Shown here piece by piece: positions 57,101 to 64,000 of a stretch of 64,000 nucleotides of DNA (within the stretch, counting starts at the first letter, position 1; every line of letters starts with the position of its first letter). The notes below the pieces were generated by a model, which saw only the letters and a list, made by a program, of their open reading frames with translations, was not told the DNA's origin and did no database searches. Source of the DNA: Holothuria scabra (lineage: Eukaryota > Echinodermata > Holothuroidea > Aspidochirotida > Holothuriidae); the NCBI GenBank assembly GCA_037179385.1, contig CM074200.1, positions 35,033,884 through 35,097,883 of the forward strand, written 5' to 3'. Both the position numbers and the translations under genes were made by a program.

Positions 57101-60100
57101 TGTACGGCCCAGTTTCCAACCAATTGGTTCAAGTTGAGTGGGCCAAGGCATTTTTTCAAGTTGTGGCTTAAGAATTAGCTTTGAATTTTTCTTACCATGC
57201 TGGGGATTACAACTCATGAAAAAATTGCTTTCTTGTATCCTCAGGAATTTTCAAGAGGAAATGTAGGAACTTTTATGCCATTTTGTTATTAAGCATACTG
57301 AATTGAGTAATATTGATAATTTTGTTTCTTCCCTGCAGATTCACTGAATGTAAATGCAAAGTTCACCAGGGACTCTGTGATTCAATAGACACTAAAGTGA
57401 CACTAGATGCTATCAGGACTCTGATTGGTCAATGCAATGTTTACATTCAAGGCAAGAGATCTTTAAAACAATTGGCTGAAAGGAGTATTCTTGAAAATAT
57501 AGCTGTCTACATTACTAGAATGTTAAGGGTGAGTTTTGTATGTGCTTTTGTATCTTCTCCTTGCTTTTTGTTATCTATGTTATCATAATGGCATGTAAAA
57601 TGATTGATAAAGAAAGGATTCACTTTTGATTTCATTCAGGATCTTACAATAAACAGTAGATGGCACCCTCTACAAACCTGACATTGTGTGACCTGAATCT
57701 TATACACATATTGAAACTCATGACCCAGCTCAGGGATTACAATAAAATTTTTCAGGAAGTTGAGAAACAATTTAGAAGGAGAGTAGTAGATTAGGTGAGT
57801 GAGTGGAGTGGGGGTGATTATTGGCCATCATCTTTTATGCATGGTTACAACCTGCTGGGTGACATCTACTGATGATTTCCACCACTATGAGCCCAAGATA
57901 ATAGTGTAAAAACATCCAAACTTTGCAGGCTTAATTATCAATTTTTATGCAACACTGTAGACTACAGTACATGTCTGTAAACTTGGTTAATCATGTAATT
58001 ATTTTGGGTCATTTTGCAATTTTTGGCACTTTTCCCTTCTCTCCTACACTTCTTCTGTGAGACATCTGCACATTTAAATGGCATTGAACAGATTCAGTAT
58101 GAGTAAGACACATAAAGTCTGCTGGTTATCTTGGTGTTCTGTCACCATGGTAACTTAGGAGTGAAAACATCATCGACTGCAGTGTGATTGTATGAGAACA
58201 TGCCATGTACTATACTGTAGGAGTTAAAAGAATATCAGGAGTCTATTTTGCTCCTTTGTACTTCCTATTTGCATAGGGAAATACATATGTAAATAGGAGA
58301 TAAGTATTGTTGCTCACAGACTAATAAACCATCAAGTTTTGCAGATTATCCCACTGTATCTGTGCAAAATATACAAAGTATTGTTTTCACTCCTGTACAT
58401 TCTTACCATCAGAGATTGATCTCATTTGAAAATTTCATACATTTCCATATTTTGTTAAACATCCTTGAATTCTTTACACCTCCGCTTAGTCCAGGTTCTT
58501 GTTATGTAAGATCCATTTTATTGAACAAGTCCCTGGATGGCGTGAGTTAGTTAGTTAGATGAGGTTTTACAGGTCAGTTTGTAAGCAACTGGATTATGTC
58601 GTTCTGGTTACAGACCGTTTCCAGTTGTGGCTCATTGGCTTGTTTTTCCTACTCCATTGATTGTGCTGAGCACCAAGCAAAATGGCTGTAGGATTCATTT
58701 TTCAATTCTCGGGTATGACCTGGCCAGGAGTCATGCACCAGACTTCCCTGCTGGATGCTCTTGACCTCTTGACCATGCAGTTGGTCTCCTTTGATAGGAT
58801 GAGAACTGTTGTGATGGTACAACTTATATTAACTAGCAGCAGAGCAGAACTTTGGTCAATGCACTTTGACTTGCGGACCACTCCCGTTGTGGGATCTCTG
58901 TATTTTCTGTTTGTATCACTTCTGTAGAGTTACTGCAGCTGGTGACGAAGTGGAAATAAACTTTTAATCAGCAACACTGGTTTTCTGCTTTGCAAATTGC
59001 AGTCTGGAAAGGAAAGCAAGAAGTTATGTCACACTTTTCTTAAATCAGTTGGCAGTTTTAATGTGCTAATTTTATTATGAAATGTTTCTAATTATTTCTT
59101 CAGACTTTTGGAACAATAGAAGAATCAGAACCTATTGGATTCCCTGTAGCTGGTCAGGGTCAGTCAAATGTAAGTTACCATGACAACAGTTTTCACTTTA
59201 TTTCTTGTGTAGGTAAGTGTTGTCATGTATTTAGATAGGGTATCAGGCTCCTAATTAGTGTTACAAAATGTGAGGGACATCACGGTCAACAGAAAGGGAT
59301 TGATAGCCATGACTATTGGTGCTACTGTTTATTATGAACCCTGAAACAGGATAATATATTAGACTAATTCAGGTTATGTTTACTGCATTTGCCCTTTAAG
59401 AACCTTCAATGTGTTACATATTGAAGGTGAACCAAGTTGTCACTTTGGGTTAATTTAGAATTGAGTGAAATAAATATTGGCACATGATTCTCAGGAATCT
59501 AAATTAGAGGGATGGCATTGTCTTTTTTTCCCTATAGATAGTTTTGAGTTTTTTAAATTTTTGAGTATGAAAGATCTTTGTATTCTTTGCTTTAAGTTTA
59601 AAAGAAATCCTCTTTCATTTTTCTTAAGGTTGAAGAAACAGTAATGCCTTACCTCAAAACCATGGCAGAATTCCGGGAGAATGTTCGCCAGACAGCAAAA
59701 TCTCAGAAAGGTACCACTAACAGTGTTATCATGTTTACAAGATACTTATTTTCAGTCATATTCTGGCTGCATGCATAGGAAATGGGTTTCAAACTTTTCA
59801 CCAACCAGTGCAATGTTTCAGTGCAATGTGAGGACCAGTATAGATTACACATTAAATGGGATGGGACAGTTTGGGAAACTTGCAGTTGGTCAACCCATTC
59901 GAAGACCCTGACTGCATCACTGTATGACAGTTGTATTGGAAGCATTTAAAATTCTTTTCTTCAATAGTTTCTTGTGTGATATGGCATTCCTTGCTTATTG
60001 CAATAGGCAACTACGAGGGTAAGACATGAACTACATTTGAAACTGATCTTGAATATCTGTATTTGAGACCATATTTGAACTTTATTTTTTAATCTAGTTG

Positions 60101-61973
60101 AAACTATATATCACATTCTAATCTAGTTGATATTATATATTCAGGTTGGTGTGTCGTTTAATCCCATTTAAGTAACTAACTTTCAGTTGTTGTTTTCTGC
60201 ACACGATTACCAGGCTGAAAAAGTGTAACTAATATTGGCTGGCCGTGATACTGAAAGGTGGTTGTGAAAGATAATCTTACAAACTATTATCTTCACTCTT
60301 GCTCACAACTTTCCTCAATAGAAGTGCAATTTTTGTTTCTATTTGCAGCAAGTGAAATCCTTCAGATGTGTGATGATCTTCGAGACAATGTCCTTCCTGA
60401 GCTTGGAGTGCGATTGGAAGACAGAGAAGGGGAGAAGTCTGTTGTGAAATTGGTGGATCGTGAAACCCTTCTGAAGGAGAGGGAGATGGCCCTTAAGGTA
60501 GGCTGATTTGGGAGATATCTTGGCAGGCCTTTATCTTTAGAGTCAATAATTGCACTTGTAGAGTTGTGTTTTGTGCTTGCTATGTAGATTGAGTGCATTT
60601 GTTAGGTAGCCAGTTTTGAGAAATTTCTGTCATTTTAAATGGATATTTTGTGGAAAGATTTAATCAGGTAGTTTTCATTCCTTCTGAGTTCTAGTGTCTT
60701 GTTCCATATCATTTGTTCTGAATCAATTGATATAAAACCAGAATAATCACAATTAAAAGCACAACCTTATAAATATAAGCTGATTTAATTGCAACAATGC
60801 TTGGACACCTTACATTTTTCTAGGGATTTAACAAAATTTGAAAACCAGGAATGTTTAAACAAAGTCTGCCTGGCTGAGTGAGGGACATACATACAATCCT
60901 CTCCTTCCAAATTTTTGAATATCTGTCTACTTCTTGTCCATTTTAGCTAGCAGAAGAGAAACGACTGAAGAAAGAAGCAGCCAAACGTAAAGAGGAAGAG
61001 AGACAAGCAGCCAAAGAAGCTCAACGGAAGATTTCACCATTAGAGATGTTTAGACATGAAACGGACAAATATTCTCAATTTGATGAAAAGGTTTGAAATT
61101 TGGCCTGTTTCAATTTTTAAGGTGACAAATTTACAGTCCCCTTGGAAAGTAGATTTCCCAGCCAGTCAGGTCAGGTTTGAGCTATATCTTCACCTAGGTC
61201 CCTCACAAAATGACACCATGTGACCCAAGTTAAACACTTCCTCCACATATTGGGTTGTTTAAAGCATCTAAAAGTACATGTCATCCTTCATAATTGTGAA
61301 ATAAGTTCTTGAAATGGTTTTTGGGATACTGTAGTCCTGCAAAAGGTGAATAGCCTGATAAATCAGATTTTATAGTTGTTAATTAATATTTAAATATGTT
61401 GTCTGATTAAACTTTACAGTGAAAACATTTACTTGAAGACAGCCTAAGAGGAAATATTTTTTCTTTCACTTTGGTGATGGTAAAATAAAAAATGGCTAGC
61501 ATGTGGGTGTATTAAGATGGGAAACATGATTCAACAGTGCATAGCAGCCATAGTTTTAGGTTTTTATTGGAAAGATTGTGCTTTGGACAGATGACCTTTG
61601 TTTGACCTTGGGGCATTAGTGTGATTGATGTATTTCTCAATTATCTGGAGTTTTCCAGTTTCTAGAACTTAATTTAGTTGTTGATGTCTTAGTAAGTTTG
61701 GGTTTATGGAATCATTCTTTAGGCAATTAAGTATAAAGTGGGACACTTTTAGAGAACTTTGTATTTCAATATCAAGATACTGATGTAGTTTGGATGGACC
61801 TTCTCTTACAAATTACATCTTTTTCGTTTTGCCAGGGCATGCCGACTCATGATGCTAAAGGTGAAAAGATCAGTGGGAAACAAATAAAAAAGCTTACCAA
61901 GTTACATCAGGCCCAGGAAAAACTACATGCAGAATATCTAGCTAGCAAGGCAGATCAGAATGGAGAAGAATAG
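47989..61973 (+). CDS. CARS1: cysteine--tRNA ligase, cytoplasmic (all but first coding exon)
   Basis: Charges tRNA-Cys with cysteine in the cytosol. Fifteen exons join in frame: 47989-48166, 49232-49427, 50209-50358, 50872-51012, 52050-52138, 52838-53072, 53215-53343, 55625-55858, 56694-56794, 57339-57528, 59104-59169, 59629-59710, 60349-60497, 60947-61090, 61836-61973. They give 739 residues, against 748 in human CARS1, so only about 10-20 N-terminal residues are missing. Class I marks are intact: HMGH (the HIGH motif), CGPTVYD and WHIEC plus FPHHDNE for the zinc site, and KMSKS. The insert between HIGH and the rest (exons 3-4), the DALR-like helical part and the basic C-terminal extension are typical of the eukaryotic enzyme. 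The first exon in view begins in phase 1, so a short start exon lies upstream. Introns carry SINEs, R1 and two R5 MITEs. Confidence 0.95.
48340..48570 (+). repeat. dispersed repeat R1, copy 2 (CARS intron)
   Basis: Partner of 10990-11190: AACTCAAAAAGGGGAGGGGG, GGCCCCTATAAGGTACAATC, GTTCAGACATTGCTGCAAAG. Confidence 0.65.
49232..49427 (+). CDS. CARS1: CARS exon, Rossmann-fold part
   Basis: Acceptor is a T-rich tract then CAAAG; donor GTTAGT. Codes [31 protein letters not shown], nearly identical to vertebrate CARS1. Confidence 0.95.
50209..50358 (+). CDS. CARS1: CARS exon, eukaryotic insertion part 1
   Basis: Phase 0-0. Codes a charged helical stretch, [20 protein letters not shown] to EIKELMK. 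Corresponds to the variable insertion in animal CARS1. Confidence 0.9.
50504..50760 (-). repeat. tRNA-derived SINE, full-length copy (CARS intron)
   Basis: The best-preserved head: on the minus strand TTTGGTCTAGCTGTAGAGCA (box A) and CGTGGAAGGCCCGGTTCTTT (box B region). Body and GTTAGTTAGTTAG-type tail as in the other copies. It lies in antisense within the intron. Confidence 0.8.
50872..51012 (+). CDS. CARS1: CARS exon, insertion part 2
   Basis: Phase 0-0. Codes [20 protein letters not shown] and [12 protein letters not shown], matching LSDWLDSTLGCDVTD and FHRDMEALN of human CARS1. Confidence 0.93.
51030..51235 (+). repeat. C/T-rich tract in CARS intron
   Basis: Polypyrimidine stretch dominated by CTCCCTCTCC-type runs. 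The long minus-strand open frame across it is an artefact of composition. Confidence 0.6.
52050..52138 (+). CDS. CARS1: CARS exon, [13 protein letters not shown] part
   Basis: Phase 0 to 2. Codes [20 protein letters not shown] and IIKNGYG, almost unchanged from vertebrates. Confidence 0.95.
52838..53072 (+). CDS. CARS1: CARS exon, catalytic core part
   Basis: Phase 2 to 0. Codes [39 protein letters not shown] and SPWGK, a stretch shared by class I cysteinyl-tRNA synthetases from bacteria to animals. Confidence 0.95.
53215..53343 (+). CDS. CARS1: CARS exon, zinc-site part
   Basis: Phase 0-0. Codes [33 protein letters not shown]; by family, the cysteine in IEC, a histidine in HHDNE and its glutamate complete the zinc site that selects cysteine. 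Confidence 0.95.
53386..53690 (+). repeat. MITE family R5, copy 3, intact
   Basis: Runs from TTAAAGGCAGTCATTCCTCA to its inverted partner ending ATATGCCTTTAA. The uninterrupted ACACAGCATGGGCACTGAG corresponds to the site filled in copy 2. TTAA at both ends may be the target duplication. Confidence 0.7.
55055..55595 (-). repeat. MITE family R5, copy 4, longer
   Basis: Ends match the family (AAAAGGCAAATTCTCACCCC on the plus strand; ACCAATTGAGAATT and ATGTAGTTTGGTATG at the far side), but the middle is about 230 bp longer and unrelated. Ends only 30 bp before the KMSKS exon. Confidence 0.5.
55625..55858 (+). CDS. CARS1: CARS exon with KMSKS motif
   Basis: Phase 0-0. KMSKS at 55694-55708, followed by [11 protein letters not shown] and [17 protein letters not shown]. 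The second ATP-binding signature of class I synthetases. Confidence 0.96.
56694..56794 (+). CDS. CARS1: CARS exon, [10 protein letters not shown] part
   Basis: Phase 0 to 2. Codes [13 protein letters not shown] and [11 protein letters not shown], the start of the anticodon-binding helical region. Confidence 0.93.
57078..57178 (-). repeat. tRNA-derived SINE, 3' fragment (CARS intron)
   Basis: TTAGTTAGTTAGATAGAG tail, GGCCCAGTTTCCAACCAATT and TTTTTTCAAGTTGTGGCTT: the family's 3' part only. Confidence 0.65.
57339..57528 (+). CDS. CARS1: CARS exon, helical tRNA-binding part
   Basis: Phase 2 to 0. Codes [27 protein letters not shown] and [14 protein letters not shown], matching HKALCDNVDTRTVM and LLENIALYLTHML of human CARS1. 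Confidence 0.93.
58543..58795 (-). repeat. tRNA-derived SINE, diverged copy (CARS intron)
   Basis: Tail TTAGTTAGTTAGATGAGG, body TTTCCAGTTGTGGCTCATTG and CTACTCCATTGATTGTG, and a degraded box A (GGTCAAGAGGTCAAGAGCA on the minus strand). Confidence 0.65.
59104..59169 (+). CDS. CARS1: CARS exon, short linker
   Basis: 66 nt, phase 0-0. Codes [17 protein letters not shown], matching IFGAVEEDSSLGFPVGG of vertebrates. Confidence 0.9.
59629..59710 (+). CDS. CARS1: CARS exon, VMPYL part
   Basis: Phase 0 to 1, donor GTACCA (weaker than the others). Codes [20 protein letters not shown], matching ATVMPYLQVLSEFREGVR. Confidence 0.9.
60349..60497 (+). CDS. CARS1: CARS exon, LPELGVR part
   Basis: Phase 1 to 0. 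Codes [20 protein letters not shown] and [15 protein letters not shown], as in the human protein. Confidence 0.94.
60947..61090 (+). CDS. CARS1: CARS exon, basic helix
   Basis: Phase 0-0. A lysine-, glutamate- and alanine-rich helix ([18 protein letters not shown]) then [19 protein letters not shown]. Such C-terminal extensions aid tRNA binding in eukaryotic synthetases. Confidence 0.92.
61836..61973 (+). CDS. CARS1: CARS last coding exon
   Basis: Codes [31 protein letters not shown] and QNGEE, then TAG at 61971-61973. Matches [20 protein letters not shown] of human CARS1. Confidence 0.94.
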   Translation, partial: GMPTHDAKGEKISGKQIKKLTKLHQAQEKLHAEYLASKADQNGEE

Positions 61974-62030
61974 AACATGTAGAGGGCGCTTTGCATTTCC
62001 TTCTGTGCAACTGTGATCAAGTCAGCTCTG

Positions 62031-62036
62031 AATAAA
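62031..62036 (+). terminator. polyadenylation signal of CARS gene
   Basis: Canonical AATAAA 58 nt after the stop; a second lies at 62113-62118. A short 3' UTR is likely. Confidence 0.6.
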
Positions 62037-62736
62037 TTGGCATCATGAAAGATGGACTTTGTTAGTGAGTGCAATTCATGAGTAAAGATATTTGCAATAG
62101 CATTGTGGGTAAAATAAAAATTGTACCAGTCCATTCTATGTGTCAAGTGTAAGTGTGACAACATGCTCACTATAAGTCTGGAACAAGTGCAAATACATGT
62201 GTCAGTATATGAGTATGGCAAAACTTGTATGTAAATGAGTCAATATGTGAGTATGGTAATATGCTCATATGTCTGGAGCAAGCACAGGTTTATATTTTAA
62301 AACATGAATGTGTACATGCACTCAAGGATGAGTATGGAAACATATTCAGTACCATGTATTTTATGAAATCACTCCTGGCTTGGTGTCCTAAGAGGATTAC
62401 CCAGTTCTTGTTGAGGGGTATTTCATTTATAGTTGTTCATCAGTGTAAAGGAAAATTTTCCAGGCAAATACCTTCCTCTCACATGGCATGCAAATTTTCT
62501 TCTCATTTATCTGTGGTTCAGGGCTCATTTCTTGGTCAAGTTTGAAAATCTAAAATCCATGTTTTGTGTCTCAAATGACCATGAGTAGCATTGAAAATAT
62601 TTAGCTAAAAATTGAAAGCTACCCTCTAAATAGTCGCAATCAGTCTATAATATTTATAACTTACCATCATGACTGCATTTATTGACTTAATTTTTACCCA
62701 GAACTGTTATCTGTCCATGGAATTTGGATGGTGGGG

Positions 62737-62775
62737 TTGGGGGGGGGGGAGGTTGGGGGGAGGTTGGGGGGAGGT
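62737..62775 (+). repeat. G-rich tract with repeated GGAGGTTGGGG
   Basis: Several runs of at least four G at short spacing, able in principle to form a G-quadruplex. Confidence 0.7.
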
Positions 62776-64000
62776 GTGGGATTTGGACAGTGAAATGGTG
62801 AGACCCTATCAGCAGTGAGGTATTATTAGATTAAGATCCATCAAAAACAAACATTTTCTTTCAGCCCTAAAAGTTGGTGAAACTAGTCTCTTTTGTGTGT
62901 TGTTCTTTTTGACTTTAATAGAATAAAGAGACAAAGTTACAAGGAAGGTAAGATCTTGAACAGCAGATCAGCAAAATTTTCCCTCACCACATTACCAGTT
63001 GCAAAAGGAAGAAAATTAATTTGAGGGTCTGGATGCATTTATCTGGAAATTAAAAACACTTGCTTAGTTTCCTGTGGTTTGCCTTTTGTGGGTTTGCCTT
63101 TCAGATCCAATAGAAATGTTTAGTGTCATTCCTATTTTACCCATCTGCATAAATTGTTGGAATTGATTTATTGCCAGCATCACTGGGTTCCATGGCAGTA
63201 AACAGTACAATAATCCCCAATAATAGGATTTAGTAACCCACTCCGCAGGCAACGTAACTGGGATTAACATAAAGTAAAGATTTTTAAAGAGCTCCTAATA
63301 ATAACACCTCCCTGCATGCTATGAAGCACCTGAAGACATTCTTCTTCTTAATAATCTAGTGCAATTCACATCGTGTGCATTTAATCATTGCATTTAATTA
63401 TTTCATTTGGTTGAATAAGAATTGCACCGTACATGATTCAATGGATTTTGCAATATGTACTTTTTTCTGTACATCTCTAGGTTACTCTAGCCCTTAAATT
63501 TTTCATTTGTAAGTAAATTTCCTTCACTTCACTTTTTCTTTTGAATATCTACCTTCTTATGTTACCATTGACAGCATTAACATTATCCATAACATTGTGA
63601 ATACATTACAGAGATATGTTACGTAAAGACATGCATGACCCAGCCTCTCATGGGCATGCTTATGTTTTATTCCAAATTTTTTTTTGCAAAAACTATCTCA
63701 CCTGTTGCTGGTAATGTTTAACACGACCTCATGTAAGTTCCAAATGAGGTTTGGAAGGTGAATGAAAATGTAGCTTCCTATTTTGTAGACAGAAAATGGA
63801 ATTTTTGAAGAGGTCACAGATTATAAATTTGGTTAGTGGCAGATTGCCACTAGGTTGATAAATGTGCAACTTGAAACTTTTTCAGTTGTTTTCTGGTGCA
63901 GGCTATGACCACTTAAGGGAAGTGACAAGTTTTTTCAGATGATATGTAAAATTTGCTCCTCCTTTCAGGGATGGGCTTTAACTACTTAACAGTTTGAAAG

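Larger units (their letters stand above)
61974..64000 (+). other. CARS 3' UTR and downstream flank
   Basis: No further exon recognised. A G-rich tract lies at 62737-62775. Short open frames lack family motifs or splice context. Confidence 0.4.

Noticed and set aside
1..64000. Possible novel multi-gene system linking the three genes
   Set aside because: The genes differ in strand, function and exon style and are separated by repeats; nothing in the sequence indicates joint function.

Overview
This is a piece of an animal nuclear genome: AT-rich, intron-rich, with GT-AG splice sites at nearly every exon edge, and packed with short interspersed transposable elements. Three protein-coding genes can be reconstructed exon by exon. 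A gene built only of tandem scavenger-receptor cysteine-rich (SRCR) domains, together with many hAT-like and tRNA-derived repeats, suggests a marine invertebrate, most likely a deuterostome such as an echinoderm. That assignment is inference; no sequence here fixes the species.

Layout. (1) Positions 545-9631, plus strand: the 3' part of an SRCR gene, seven exons coding six six-cysteine domains, ending in a stop with no membrane segment; its 5' end lies left of the window. (2) 9632-16330: 3' flank and repeats, including a 281-bp foldback element and three tandem copies of a piggyBac-like MITE; a few weak orphan exon candidates lie at 14.0-16.1 kb. (3) 16330-26861, minus strand: a DRAM-family (DRAM1/DRAM2-like) six-pass membrane protein gene. 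Five shared coding exons join to either of two homologous terminal exons, and a decayed copy of exon 2 is also present. A CpG-richer stretch near 30.4-30.8 kb could hold its first, non-coding exon. (4) 26.9-47.9 kb: transposon graveyard. Three hAT-like elements have perfect 8-bp target-site duplications (28922-30181, 36509-38909, 40936-42180). There are also nested insertions whose empty sites survive elsewhere in the window, two 3' ends of one LINE family with TTATG tails, minisatellites and palindromes. (5) 47989-61973, plus strand: cytoplasmic cysteinyl-tRNA synthetase, 15 exons and 739 residues, lacking only the short first coding exon. (6) 61974-64000: its 3' UTR and downstream flank.

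The three genes have unrelated jobs: extracellular recognition, autophagy/lysosomal membrane, and translation. They look like ordinary neighbours rather than a functional cluster. I found no evidence of a novel multi-gene system. The most notable biology is the duplicated terminal exon in the DRAM gene and the unusually legible transposon stratigraphy.
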